A stretch of 64,000 nt of DNA from assembly GCA_051878975.1 (NCBI GenBank), contig JBJELD010000041.1, positions 1 through 64,000 of the forward strand, given 5' to 3'. Below, in pieces: positions 32,903 through 41,981 of the stretch. The notes under the pieces are model-generated. The model saw only the letters and a program-made list of their open reading frames with translations. It ran no database searches and had not been told where the DNA came from. The stretch is from Caccovicinus sp051878975. Lineage in GTDB: Bacteria; Bacillota; Clostridia; Lachnospirales; Lachnospiraceae. How positions within the stretch are numbered: position 1 is the first letter of the stretch; each line of letters opens with the position of its first letter. Position numbers and translations under genes: made by a program.

Positions 32903-33592
32903 ATGCAGGAGATTTTACTGATTATCCCTTCTTATAATGAAGAAAAGAATATTGAAAAGGTGGTAGGCGAGCTGGAGGAACATTTCCCGCAGCTGGATTA
33001 TATTGTGGTCAATGACGGTTCTACGGACCATACGGCGGATATCTGCCGGGCAAACGGCTATCATCTTTTAAATCTTCCGGTAAATTTAGGACTGGCCGGA
33101 TGCTTTCAGGCCGGAATGAAGTATGCGTATCAAAAAGGGTACCGCTATGCGATCCAGTTTGACGGCGACGGGCAGCATCGTCCGGAATATATTGAAGGAA
33201 TCCGCCGAAAGATGGATGAAGGCTATGATATTGTGATCGGCTCCCGTTTTGTGGACCGGCCGAAGGACGCCAGTCTTCGGATGCTGGGAAGCCGGCTGAT
33301 TTCGGCGGCGATTCGGATGACTACCGGAGTGCGCATTGCAGACCCGACCTCCGGTATGCGGATGTTCAATCAGGAAATGATCCGGGAATTTGCACTTCGC
33401 CTGAATTACGGGCCGGAGCCGGATACCATTTCGTTTCTGCTGAAGCAGGGTGCCAGAATCGCAGAGGTTCCGGTGGAGGTGGCAGAACGTCTGGCTGGGG
33501 AGAGCTATTTAAAGCCTGCTGTTGCGGTAAAGTATATGGTAAGGATGCTGACCTCCATTCTGCTGATACAGAATTTCCGCAAGCGGGTATGA
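32903..33592 (+). CDS. DPM1-like glycosyltransferase family 2 protein
   Basis: A 229-residue GT2 enzyme of the polyprenyl-phosphate glycosyltransferase type. It starts EILLIIPSYNEEKNIEKVV, with VNDGSTDHT (about residues 37-45), the metal-binding FDGDGQH (about 88-94), GSRF (about 112-115) and DPTSGMRMFN (about 144-153). It lacks the C-terminal membrane segments found in the GT2 gene at 62378. It probably loads a sugar on undecaprenyl phosphate. The DUF2304 protein at 35888 is a frequent neighbour of such enzymes and may be its membrane partner. Confidence 0.85.
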   Translation: MQEILLIIPSYNEEKNIEKVVGELEEHFPQLDYIVVNDGSTDHTADICRANGYHLLNLPVNLGLAGCFQAGMKYAYQKGYRYAIQFDGDGQHRPEYIEGIRRKMDEGYDIVIGSRFVDRPKDASLRMLGSRLISAAIRMTTGVRIADPTSGMRMFNQEMIREFALRLNYGPEPDTISFLLKQGARIAEVPVEVAERLAGESYLKPAVAVKYMVRMLTSILLIQNFRKRV

Positions 33593-33604
33593 GGATAAAG
33601 ATTG

Positions 33605-34927
33605 ATGAGTCGAATTGCAAGATTTCTGCTGTACGACGGGGAGCAGATTGAAAAACAAAATATGATCTGGAACATGGTGGGAAGCTTTGTCTATGCGTTT
33701 GCCAGCATGGTCCTTTCGTTTCTGGTCATGCGGATTGCCGGTGAGGATGCCGGGGGAATCTTTGCCGTGGGGTTTTCTACCTTCGGCCAGCAGATGTTCA
33801 CCCTGGCATATTTTGGCCTGCGCCCGTTCCAGATTACGGACGGCGGGCCGGAGCAGGGGGGATATTCATTCGGGGAATACTGGTTTCACCGAAAGCTGAC
33901 GACAGGAGCAGCCCTTCTGACTGCGGCTCTTTTTGCAGGCGGGATGGCGGTCCGGGGCCTTTACGGGGCACAAAAGGCGGCGGCTGTTTTTTTGCTGGCG
34001 GTCTATAAAATCATTGACGGCTACGCGGATGTGTATGAATCCGAATTTCAGCGGCAGGGAAGTCTGTATCTGACGGGAAAATCCAATACCTTCCGAACCT
34101 GTTTGTCGGTGGCGGTGTTTCTGTGTGCACTTGCGGGAACCGGAAATCTGGTTCTGGCCTGCGCAGCGGCTGTGGCAGCACAGGCGGCCGGAGTGTGCCT
34201 GTTCATCCGCCCGGCAGTCGGGGCGTTGGAGCAGGTGGATTACAGCCGCCGGAAGGGAAGCACCAGACAGCTGTTTTCCCAGGCCGGTCTGCTGTTTTTC
34301 TCCGTATTTCTGGATTTTTATATTTTTTCGGCGGCCAAGTATGCCATTGACGGACGGCTGAATGACGCGGCCTCCGGATATTTCAATTTGATTTTTATGC
34401 CGACCTCGGTGATCTATCTGGTGGCGAATTTTGTGATCCGGCCATTTTTAACCAGACTTACGGTCTGCTGGAATGAGGACGACTTCAAGGGATTTCGGCA
34501 GATTTTTAAAAAGCTCAGTCTGGTGATCGGCGGTCTTACGGTACTGGCAGTGGGAGGATGTCTGATTCTGGGGCGATTTGTGCTGTCGGTGATGGAGCGT
34601 CTGCTGGGACAGGGCTATGAGGGCACGCTGACTTCCTATCTTCCGGCATTCGTGATCGTGGTGCTGGGCGGAGGCATTTATGCATTTTCCAGCCTTCTGT
34701 ATTACAGCCTGGTGATCATGCGGCGCCAGAAAGAGATTTTTGCAGTGTATGCGGTTGTGGCGTCAGCGGCGGCCATAACTGCGCCGGTGATGGTAGAACG
34801 ATTTCAGATCCCGGGAGCAGCGACGGCCTACTGCCTGTTTATGGGGCTGCAGGTTCTGGGCTTTGGCTTCTGGGCGGTAAAGGGCTTTTGCGGGAAACAA
34901 CGGGAACAAAGGAAAGCAGGTGACTGA
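33605..34927 (+). CDS. Second MOP-family polysaccharide flippase-like protein
   Basis: A 440-residue protein with about 12 hydrophobic segments that resembles flippases of the polysaccharide-transport family. It starts SRIARFLLYDGEQIEKQNMI and continues GSFVYAFASMVLSFLVMRI. The sequence is only distantly similar to the flippase at 26627, so it is not a recent duplicate. The ATG at 33605 sits after AGGAT; a TTG lies one codon upstream. Lipid-linked oligosaccharide is the expected substrate. Confidence 0.75.
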   Translation: MSRIARFLLYDGEQIEKQNMIWNMVGSFVYAFASMVLSFLVMRIAGEDAGGIFAVGFSTFGQQMFTLAYFGLRPFQITDGGPEQGGYSFGEYWFHRKLTTGAALLTAALFAGGMAVRGLYGAQKAAAVFLLAVYKIIDGYADVYESEFQRQGSLYLTGKSNTFRTCLSVAVFLCALAGTGNLVLACAAAVAAQAAGVCLFIRPAVGALEQVDYSRRKGSTRQLFSQAGLLFFSVFLDFYIFSAAKYAIDGRLNDAASGYFNLIFMPTSVIYLVANFVIRPFLTRLTVCWNEDDFKGFRQIFKKLSLVIGGLTVLAVGGCLILGRFVLSVMERLLGQGYEGTLTSYLPAFVIVVLGGGIYAFSSLLYYSLVIMRRQKEIFAVYAVVASAAAITAPVMVERFQIPGAATAYCLFMGLQVLGFGFWAVKGFCGKQREQRKAGD

Positions 34928-34928
34928 T

Positions 34929-35891
34929 ATGGAAACAGAGAAAAGACGGCCGACGATTGATGTGATTATTCCGACCTACAAGCCGGGAAAAAAGTTTGCC
35001 CGGCTTTTGAACATGCTGGGAAAGCAGACGTATCCGATCGGGAAGCTGATTGTAATCAACACGGAGGAGCGGTACTGGAATAAAAACGGATATGGAGGAA
35101 TTCCCAATCTGGAGGTTCATCATATCCGGAAGGAGGAATTTGACCACGGCGGAACCCGGCGCTGGGCCGTATCCTTCTCAGATGCAGAGCTGTTTTTGTG
35201 TATGACTGATGACGCGGTGCCATATGACACGCATCTGGTGGAATATCTGGTCCAGGGCTTTGAAAAGCGGGGGCCGGAGGGAGAGCGGCCGGCCATGGTA
35301 TATGCAAGGCAGCTGCCGGACCGGAAATGCGGGTATGCGGAAAAGTATACCAGAGCCTTTAATTACCCGGATGAAAGCCGGGTGAAAACAAAAGCGGATC
35401 TGCCGGAGCTTGGCATCAAGACGTATTTCGGTTCCAATGTATGCTGCGCCTATGACCGGGAAATCTATGAAAAGCAGGGCGGTTTTATCCGCAGGACGAT
35501 TTTTAATGAGGATATGATCTTTGCAGGCGGCGCGATTCAGAACGGCTGCGCCGTGGTATATCAGGCAGAGGCGAGAGTAATCCATTCTCATAATTACAGC
35601 TGTATGCAGCAGTTTCGCCGGAATTTTGATCTGGCGGTTTCCCAGGCAGATCATCCGGAGGTGTTCGGCGGTCTTCCGTCGGAAGGAGAGGGGATCCGTC
35701 TGGTGAAGAAGACGGCTTCCTATCTGATTCGGAGCGGCCGGCCCTGGCTTCTGCCGGCGATGATTGTAAAAAGCGGTTTTAAATATCTGGGCTACCGGGC
35801 CGGAAAGGGCTATCGGCATCTGCCGGGCCGGGTTGTGCTTTGGTGTACCATGAACCGGAATTATTGGGAGAGGGCGGATAAAGAAAGATGA
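34929..35891 (+). CDS. Rhamnosyltransferase-like glycosyltransferase family 2 protein
   Basis: A 320-residue GT2 enzyme. It opens IDVIIPTYKPGKKFARLLNM and has EEFDHGGTRRWAV (about residues 60-72), a signature often seen in rhamnosyltransferases that use dTDP-rhamnose. LFLCMTDDAVPYD (about 80-92) carries the DD metal motif. NEDMIFAGGAI (about 189-199) and the tail AEARVIHSHNYSCMQQFRRN are also typical. The ATG at 34929 overlaps no other start; the flippase ends one base earlier. dTDP-rhamnose is made by the rml genes in this window. Confidence 0.85.
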   Translation: METEKRRPTIDVIIPTYKPGKKFARLLNMLGKQTYPIGKLIVINTEERYWNKNGYGGIPNLEVHHIRKEEFDHGGTRRWAVSFSDAELFLCMTDDAVPYDTHLVEYLVQGFEKRGPEGERPAMVYARQLPDRKCGYAEKYTRAFNYPDESRVKTKADLPELGIKTYFGSNVCCAYDREIYEKQGGFIRRTIFNEDMIFAGGAIQNGCAVVYQAEARVIHSHNYSCMQQFRRNFDLAVSQADHPEVFGGLPSEGEGIRLVKKTASYLIRSGRPWLLPAMIVKSGFKYLGYRAGKGYRHLPGRVVLWCTMNRNYWERADKER

Positions 35892-36259
35892 TGACCATGA
35901 TGCTTCGCGTCGTCCTGATTTGCGTATCGGTCGGGACGCTGTCGATGATGATACAGAAGATACGGAAAGCCAAGCTGCAGATTGAGGATGCAATCTTCTG
36001 GGTGTTGGTATCCCTGATGTTTGTGGTATTCAGCCTGTTTCCGCCGGTGGCGGATTTCCTGGCGCATCTGGTGGGAATTTATGCAACGACGAATTTCCTG
36101 TTTTTGTTTATTATTTTCCTGCTGCTGCTGCGGGTATTTTCCATGACACTGCGGATCTCCCAGCTGGAGACCAAATTGAAGGAGCTGGTGCAGAAGATGG
36201 CGCTTTATGAGCTGGAGCAGGAGGAAAAGGCGAAGGGAGGGGACCCGACGGAAGAATGA
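35888..36259 (+). CDS. DUF2304 family small membrane protein
   Basis: A 123-residue protein with three hydrophobic segments (about residues 3-22, 35-58 and 67-88) and a charged coiled C-terminal tail. DUF2304 proteins of this shape frequently sit beside DPM1-like GT2 genes and are thought to assist lipid-linked sugar formation; the exact role is unknown. The start overlaps the stop of the preceding GT2 gene by 4 bases and the stop overlaps the next start by 4 bases, so the three are tightly coupled. Confidence 0.8.
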   Translation: MMTMMLRVVLICVSVGTLSMMIQKIRKAKLQIEDAIFWVLVSLMFVVFSLFPPVADFLAHLVGIYATTNFLFLFIIFLLLLRVFSMTLRISQLETKLKELVQKMALYELEQEEKAKGGDPTEE

Positions 36260-38265
36260 ATGGAAATGTGAAAAAGAAGATGCAGAAAACGGTGCAGAAA
36301 AAGACGCAGAACGGGATGCAGCCGGAGAGGGGGACCAGACTGCTGAAATACGGAATTGCCGTGCTTCTGGTTCTTTTTCTGGGAATTGCCCTGGAATATC
36401 TCTGCAATGTACCGGTGCTCAGGACGGAATTCCGCGGAATTACTCCGGTTTCCATGGAGCAGGTGGCGGCAGACGGATTTGAGAAGACGGAGGACGGATT
36501 TCTTCTGACCGGAGACCGGGGAACCTTAAGCATCGGATTCGGAGGTGTGTATATTGACCGCCTTGTCTATCATTTTGATTATGATCATCTGCTGAATGCA
36601 AGGGTATATGTCTGTTATTATAATGAATACGGGGAGGCCGATGAGAATCAGGATCTGATTCTGGAGGACCGCAACAATAAGCTGGCGGATTTTTCCAGCC
36701 TGAAGATTGGAAAGAAGGTGCAGTCCATTGTTCTGACGGTAGATAAAAGTGAGCTTGGAGAGCCGGGAACCCGGGAGGAGGCGGCCTCGACACCGCTTCG
36801 GATCACCGGCTTTGATATTTGCAATGTGCCGGTCATGAACTGGTATCGCCTGGGATTTTTCTGGGTGATTCTGGGACTTGCCGCCTGTTTCTGGCTGTGC
36901 CGTGTTTATCTGGGACAGCATATTGAGGCCGGCTTTCTCATAACAGCGCTGAGCATCGGCGCTCTGACGATCTGTGCCATTCCGGCCAACAAGGTGGGGT
37001 ACGATGAGGAAACGCATCTTTATCGCGCCATGGGCATGGCCAGCTATCCTCACGGTATGAATATCAATCAGACTGTATTCAGTCTGATGGTGCCGAATCT
37101 GGATTCCTGGCCGGAAAATCAGCCTGGTTCTGCAGCGGAGCAGGCAGCGCTTCGGGATTATCTAAATGAAAATGGAGATTACAAGACGGGGGACATTCAT
37201 CTGGAGCCGGTGATTCCGGCCGGAACCGTTCCGGCATATCTGGGACAGGCACTGATTTTGAAGGTCTGCAAGGGCTTTCATGTGCCCTGGGGTGTGATGC
37301 TGACGCTGGGACGTTTCGGAAACCTGTTTGTTTATGCAGCACTGATGTATTTTGCCATTCAAAAGACACCGGTGGGGAAGGTGATCATGTCGGTGATCGG
37401 TCTGATGCCGACCTCCCTCTTTTTGGCGTGTACCTATTCTTATGATCCCTGGGTGACCGGCTGGATTTATCTGGGAACGGCCTGTCTGTTAAAGGAGGTG
37501 CTGAATCCGGAACAGAAGATTACCTGGAAGTCCTATCTGTGGATTCTGACCTGTTTTGTGCTGGGCTGCAGCGCCAAGGCGGTATATGCTCCGATGGTGC
37601 TGATTGCGCTTCTGCTGCCGTCCAAGAAATTCCGGGACAAAAAGCAGAAGCTTCTCATGCGCGCCGGAATCTTCCTGGTGCTGTCTGCACTCCTGGCGTC
37701 CTTTGTGCTTCCGGTGCTGATTGCGCCGAAGGAAACGGGAGACATCCGCGGAGGAGCAACCAGTGAGGTGGGCCAGATGAGCTACATTCTGGGACATTTT
37801 GCGGGATATTTAAAGATCCTGTTTGCCAATATCCTGGAATCTATGCCGAAGATGCTGTTTGGAAGAGATATTTTCTCGGTTCAGGGACATCTGGCGGACA
37901 GCCCGTTTACCTGGCTGGCTATGGGGCTGGCGGCTTATGTGGTGATCACGGATACGGGAGCAGCCAGTCCGGAGACCTTAAAACCGGCACAGAAGGTCTG
38001 GATCTTTCTGATGCTGGGAGGCAGTGCGCTGCTGATCTGGACCTCCATGTATATCGCTTATACGGTGCCGGGCCAGCTGACGATTGCCGGGGTGCAGGGC
38101 CGGTACTACCTCCCGATCCTGTATCTGTTTTACCTGATTCCAAATTCCAGGATGATCATTGCACGAATCCGGAATATGTGGTATCATACGGGAGTATTGA
38201 TTGTATCCGCCGTGCTTCTGCTGGCGACCTTGTGGCAGACTGTGATCGTGCCGCTCTGCATGTAG
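36256..38265 (+). CDS. DUF2142 family polytopic membrane protein
   Basis: A 669-residue membrane protein of the DUF2142 family. A single N-terminal membrane segment (about residues 34-54) is followed by an extracytoplasmic domain of about 140 residues. Ten or more further membrane segments follow. The conserved KVGYDEETHLYRAMGMA lies in the first loop after the second segment, where GT-C glycosyltransferases carry their catalytic acid. It may transfer sugars outside the membrane or polymerise repeats, but no function has been shown for the family as far as I know. The start overlaps the DUF2304 stop. Confidence 0.8.
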   Translation: MNGNVKKKMQKTVQKKTQNGMQPERGTRLLKYGIAVLLVLFLGIALEYLCNVPVLRTEFRGITPVSMEQVAADGFEKTEDGFLLTGDRGTLSIGFGGVYIDRLVYHFDYDHLLNARVYVCYYNEYGEADENQDLILEDRNNKLADFSSLKIGKKVQSIVLTVDKSELGEPGTREEAASTPLRITGFDICNVPVMNWYRLGFFWVILGLAACFWLCRVYLGQHIEAGFLITALSIGALTICAIPANKVGYDEETHLYRAMGMASYPHGMNINQTVFSLMVPNLDSWPENQPGSAAEQAALRDYLNENGDYKTGDIHLEPVIPAGTVPAYLGQALILKVCKGFHVPWGVMLTLGRFGNLFVYAALMYFAIQKTPVGKVIMSVIGLMPTSLFLACTYSYDPWVTGWIYLGTACLLKEVLNPEQKITWKSYLWILTCFVLGCSAKAVYAPMVLIALLLPSKKFRDKKQKLLMRAGIFLVLSALLASFVLPVLIAPKETGDIRGGATSEVGQMSYILGHFAGYLKILFANILESMPKMLFGRDIFSVQGHLADSPFTWLAMGLAAYVVITDTGAASPETLKPAQKVWIFLMLGGSALLIWTSMYIAYTVPGQLTIAGVQGRYYLPILYLFYLIPNSRMIIARIRNMWYHTGVLIVSAVLLLATLWQTVIVPLCM

Positions 38266-38336
38266 TGCGGCTTTCAGAGCGGGCGTGTGAGCGCGGATAA
38301 GCAGGAACAGAGGAAAGATTCAGAAGGAGAAGAGTC

Positions 38337-38891
38337 ATGAGCAAGATTAAAGTAACCCCATGCGGGATTCAGGGTTTGTATGTGATTGAGCCGAAGGTAT
38401 TTCCGGATGAAAGAGGCTATTTCATGGAAACCTATAATGAAAATGATTTCAAAGAGGAAGGTCTGAACATGCGGTTTGTTCAGGACAATCAGTCCATGTC
38501 GGTAAAAGGGGTGCTGAGGGGACTCCATTTCCAGAAGCAGTTTCCTCAGGGAAAGCTGGTCCGCGTGATCCGGGGTTCTGTATTTGATGTGGCGGTGGAC
38601 CTGCGCGCCGATTCTGAGACCTACGGCAAGTGGTTCGGCGTGGAGCTGACGGCGGAGAATAAGAAGCAGTTTTATATTTCCGAGGGCTTTGCGCACGGCT
38701 TTCTGGTTCTGTCGGATGAGGCAGAGTTTGCCTACAAGTGCACGGATTTCTATCATCCGGGTGATGAGGGCGGTGTGATCTGGAATGATCCGGATATCGG
38801 CATTGAGTGGCCGATCCCGGAGGGAATGAAGCTGATTCAGTCAGAAAAGGACCAGAAGTGGAGCGGACTGAAGGATACCTTTAAATTTTAA
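38337..38891 (+). CDS. rmlC: dTDP-4-dehydrorhamnose 3,5-epimerase
   Basis: RmlC epimerises C3 and C5 of dTDP-4-keto-6-deoxyglucose, the step between RmlB and RmlD. The 184-residue cupin has KGVLRGLHFQ (about residues 57-66) with the catalytic His and FAHGFLVLSDEAEFAYKCTD (about 118-137) with the active-site Tyr region. KLVRVIRGSVFDVAVDLR is also conserved. It completes the rhamnose pathway of rmlABD, located 22 kb upstream, and here lies directly before the ABC exporter permease. Ribosome site GAAGGAG. Confidence 0.95.
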   Translation: MSKIKVTPCGIQGLYVIEPKVFPDERGYFMETYNENDFKEEGLNMRFVQDNQSMSVKGVLRGLHFQKQFPQGKLVRVIRGSVFDVAVDLRADSETYGKWFGVELTAENKKQFYISEGFAHGFLVLSDEAEFAYKCTDFYHPGDEGGVIWNDPDIGIEWPIPEGMKLIQSEKDQKWSGLKDTFKF

Positions 38892-38919
38892 CCGAAGCCG
38901 GTTCAGGAGCTTGTAAGTT

Positions 38920-39732
38920 ATGAATTATGTGATATCTCTGATCAAAGAGATCGTGAAAAAAAGAAAACTGATCTGGGATCTGGCGAAGGCGGATTTCCGA
39001 AAGCGGTTTGTGGGTTCATATTTCGGCGTGATCTGGATGTTTGTCCAGCCGATCGTGACCGTGCTGATCTATTTCCTGATCTTCGGACCTTACGGCTTTA
39101 AATCCTCGCCGCCGGTTCCGGCGCCCTACGTGCTGTGGCTGGTGCCAGGCATTGTTCCCTGGTTTTTTTACAGTGAGGCGCTGAATACCGGGACCGGATG
39201 TCTTCAGGAGTACAGCTATCTGGTCAAAAAGGTCGTCTTTCAGGTGGAAATGCTGCCGGTCATCAAGCTGATTTCCTGCGCAATGGTTCATGGATTTTTT
39301 GTGCTGATCATGTTCGGCCTGTATCTGTGCTATGGCTGGTTCCCGATTGTGACCTGGATTCAGGTGCTTTATTATTCCTTTGCGGCATCTATGCTGGCGC
39401 TGGCCTTCAGTTACCTGACCTGTTCCATCCATGTGTTTTTCAAGGACATGGCACAGATCGTGGGAATCTGCCTGCAGTTCGGCATGTGGATGGTGCCGAT
39501 CATGTACGATGAGTCCATGTTTACGGCCAGAGCGCCCTGGATTGCGGTGCTGTTCAAGCTGAATCCGTTCTATTATATTGTGGTCGGCTATCGGGACAGT
39601 ATGCTGACCGGAAACTGGTTCTGGGAGCGGCCGACTCTGACTGTCTATTTCTGGGCAGTTACGGTCGTCCTGATGCTTCTGGGACTGAAGGTGTTCAAAC
39701 GGCTGCGGCCACATTTTTCAGATGTATTATAA
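38920..39732 (+). CDS. wzm: ABC-2 type polysaccharide exporter permease
   Basis: A 270-residue permease with six membrane segments of the Wzm/TagG type, which exports finished lipid-linked polysaccharide. It starts NYVISLIKEIVKKRKLIWDL followed by AKADFRKRFVGSYFGVIWMF, the conserved amphipathic entry. LNPFYYIVVGYRDSML near residue 212 is also family-typical. Its ATPase partner would be Wzt at 41982, but a terminator, a peptidase gene and an acyltransferase gene separate the two. It begins 28 bases after rmlC. Confidence 0.9.
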   Translation: MNYVISLIKEIVKKRKLIWDLAKADFRKRFVGSYFGVIWMFVQPIVTVLIYFLIFGPYGFKSSPPVPAPYVLWLVPGIVPWFFYSEALNTGTGCLQEYSYLVKKVVFQVEMLPVIKLISCAMVHGFFVLIMFGLYLCYGWFPIVTWIQVLYYSFAASMLALAFSYLTCSIHVFFKDMAQIVGICLQFGMWMVPIMYDESMFTARAPWIAVLFKLNPFYYIVVGYRDSMLTGNWFWERPTLTVYFWAVTVVLMLLGLKVFKRLRPHFSDVL

Positions 39733-39770
39733 GAAAAGAAGCGTTCGCGGTATGTGAAATTTGCGGATAC

Positions 39771-39823
39771 AGCGCTGCAGAAAGCCCGTAATGAAAAAAT
39801 CAGGTTTTTTGCAGCGCTTTTTT
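39771..39823 (+). terminator. Intrinsic terminator after wzm
   Basis: AGCGCTGCAGAAA (39771-39783) pairs with TTTTGCAGCGCT (about 39807-39818), followed by TTTTT. It ends the operon that begins at 31784. Confidence 0.85.
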
Positions 39824-39884
39824 CATGATATTTCGTCACGATTTCCGCCATGCAGCGGAACACACAAAAGCAGGGAGGGCGATT

Positions 39885-40493
39885 ATGATCAGACAGCTGA
39901 AGCTGGGGTTTGTCGAGCAGGGAGAAGCGAGGGAAATTTGGATCGATGTCCTTTATTCGGACCGCAAAACCTTCGGACTGGAGATTGGCAGGGACGGGAC
40001 CGTAAAGCTGCGGGTCCCGAAACGGGCTGCAGACCGGTCCATACGGGAACTGGTCGGGGAACGGAAGAATTGGATCGTGGGACATTATCTTAAGATGGAG
40101 CAGCGGCGGGCTGCCGCCGCTGCTGCGCTGCCTGTGCAGGTGCCGGATTTTGCGGCTGATCCGCGTCTGGAAAAGGCGTACCGTGAGCTGGCAAGAGCGC
40201 GTCTTGAGGAGCGCACTGCTTTTTATGCCCGACAGATGGGTGTGGGATATGGCCGGATTGCCATCCGGGCAGCGAAGACCAGATGGGGGAGCTGCAGTGC
40301 AAAGGGAAATTTAAATTTCCACTGGAAGCTGATTCTTTTGCCGCCGGAGCTTCTGGATTATGTAGTGGTCCATGAGCTGGCGCATCGAAAGCAGATGAAT
40401 CATTCCCCGGCCTTTTGGGAAGAGGTGGCGAAGATTCTGCCGGATTACCAGGCCCGGAGGGAAAAGCTGAAAACCTATGAGTATCTGGTGTAG
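39885..40493 (+). CDS. YgjP-like / SprT-type metallopeptidase-domain protein
   Basis: A 202-residue protein of the YgjP (M48-like, DUF45) family. It has TRWGSCSAKGNLNFHWKLIL (about residues 129-148) and the zinc-binding HELAHRKQMNHS (about 167-178). Members are probable zinc peptidases of unknown target. GGGAGGG precedes the ATG at 39885; an in-frame upstream ATG lies just after the wzm terminator without a site. It has no evident link to glycan synthesis and looks like an insertion between wzm and wzt. Confidence 0.85.
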   Translation: MIRQLKLGFVEQGEAREIWIDVLYSDRKTFGLEIGRDGTVKLRVPKRAADRSIRELVGERKNWIVGHYLKMEQRRAAAAAALPVQVPDFAADPRLEKAYRELARARLEERTAFYARQMGVGYGRIAIRAAKTRWGSCSAKGNLNFHWKLILLPPELLDYVVVHELAHRKQMNHSPAFWEEVAKILPDYQARREKLKTYEYLV

Positions 40494-40533
40494 CCGGAGA
40501 TGAAAAAATGAGAGGGAAGACAGGAGCGGCAGC

Positions 40534-41778
40534 ATGAATAATGGGATGAAAGGAATTGTGTTGGCAGGATTTGCCGTGGCAGTGGGGTGGATGCACAACA
40601 GCAGGAGAAAAAAGGCCGGACTGAGCTGGAAGGCATATGGAAAGATTTGTCTTGGGCTGGGGCCGCAGCAGGCCGGAAGAAAGCCGTATTTGGATGAGCT
40701 GCGGTTTCTGGCTGCAGTTCTGGTGATTCTGGTGCATGCCATGCAGTCCGGGGCGACGCAGGTGATGCAGCTGCAGCAGGAGAGTGCTGAATCGATGTCT
40801 CCCGGAATCTGGTACGGGCTGACCGGAGCTGCCGGGCTGGGGTTATGCTGCAATCTGCTTTTTGTTATGATCAGCGGGGCGCTGCTTCTGCCCTGGAGAG
40901 AGGAAAAGGCTTCCTCTTTTTACCGGAAGCGTTTTTTGAAGGTGCTGATTCCGCTGGCGGCATACTATTTATTTTATCTGCGCCGTTCCGGGCTTCTTTC
41001 TCTTTCGCGGGATTCAGTCGGGAATGCGATTCGGATGGTGATTTCCGGCCCCATGGAGCTGGTGCCCCATTTCTGGCTGGTGTATGTTCTGGCTGGTCTT
41101 TATATCAGTGTGCCGTTTCTGCGCTGGATGTTTCGGGTTCTTCCGGATGATGCGCTTTCTGGCCTTGCGGCAGTGATTCTGACTGGTCTTGCGCTGAAAA
41201 CCGGGCTGCTGGCTCTGGGGGTCGGTTTTGGTTTTGATTCTTTCCTGTTTTCCTGGGAGGGTGTTTTCTTTCTTGGATACTTCTGGACCCGGCCGTGCAG
41301 CGGGAAATACCATAATCTGGTGCTGGCCGGGGGTGCAGGATCGGCCGTTTTGATTGTGTGGCTGAACAGCGTGCAGGGGAATGTGGCGCTGGTGACCAAC
41401 GAATCGATTTTGATGGTGCTGTTCTCATCTGCGGTATTTTTGCTGTTTCAGAAGAGAGGAAAGGCAGCTGACGATAAGACGTGTAAAAAGACCGGAGGAA
41501 GAAGGGCGTTTTTGTGGGACAGCCTGGTGCGGATGATCGGGCGGTACAGCTATTCGATTCTTCTGATCCACTGGTTTATGTTGTTTGTGGTGGTGGAAAA
41601 GCATCTGCACATCGGGCCGATGATGTTCGGAGGACGATGGATTCCGGCAGGAATTCTGCTGCAGTCCGTTTTGGCGCTGATTCTCAGCCTGATCTTTGCG
41701 GTGGTGTTTGACCAGACGGCGGTAGAGGTACTGAGCGGGCTTTGCGGATGGGGTCTGCGTCGCCTGAACAGCAGGTAG
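40534..41778 (+). CDS. Acyltransferase family 3 membrane protein
   Basis: A 414-residue integral membrane acyltransferase with about ten membrane segments. The conserved N-terminal block is RKPYLDELRFLAAVLVILVH (about residues 50-69), with the His that family members need for acetyl transfer. IGRYSYSILLIHWFMLFVVV lies near the C-terminus. The first 45 residues hold an extra hydrophobic segment. Such enzymes O-acetylate sugars of surface polymers from cytoplasmic acetyl-CoA. It follows the YgjP gene by 40 bases. Confidence 0.85.
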   Translation: MNNGMKGIVLAGFAVAVGWMHNSRRKKAGLSWKAYGKICLGLGPQQAGRKPYLDELRFLAAVLVILVHAMQSGATQVMQLQQESAESMSPGIWYGLTGAAGLGLCCNLLFVMISGALLLPWREEKASSFYRKRFLKVLIPLAAYYLFYLRRSGLLSLSRDSVGNAIRMVISGPMELVPHFWLVYVLAGLYISVPFLRWMFRVLPDDALSGLAAVILTGLALKTGLLALGVGFGFDSFLFSWEGVFFLGYFWTRPCSGKYHNLVLAGGAGSAVLIVWLNSVQGNVALVTNESILMVLFSSAVFLLFQKRGKAADDKTCKKTGGRRAFLWDSLVRMIGRYSYSILLIHWFMLFVVVEKHLHIGPMMFGGRWIPAGILLQSVLALILSLIFAVVFDQTAVEVLSGLCGWGLRRLNSR

Positions 41779-41920
41779 CTGGTTTGGTCCCGTCTGGAGA
41801 AGAAGCTGGCTGATATGGAACAGTGCGGGTATGATTCACCGGACTGGAAACGGCTTTCCGACCGAGCATTTGGTGCATTCGATGGAGTATGCGCATCAGC
41901 TTCTGTGAAAAAATCAGGTT

Positions 41921-41953
41921 TTGATAGGAAAAACGGGAATTTTGTGATATACT
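41921..41953 (+). promoter_or_regulatory. Weak promoter before wzt
   Basis: TTGATA (41921-41926) lies 18 bases before TGATAT (41945-41950) and 21 before TATACT (41948-41953). The 203-base gap between the acyltransferase gene and wzt contains no gene I can recognise. A promoter here would let wzt and the genes after it be expressed independently of wzm. Confidence 0.4.
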
Positions 41954-41981
41954 ACTACCGATTATATTGAAGGAGGCATTT

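Noticed and set aside
41779..41981. Short open frames between the acyltransferase gene and wzt
   Set aside because: They are under 65 codons, overlap one another, have no convincing ribosome site, and I recognise no family in any frame.
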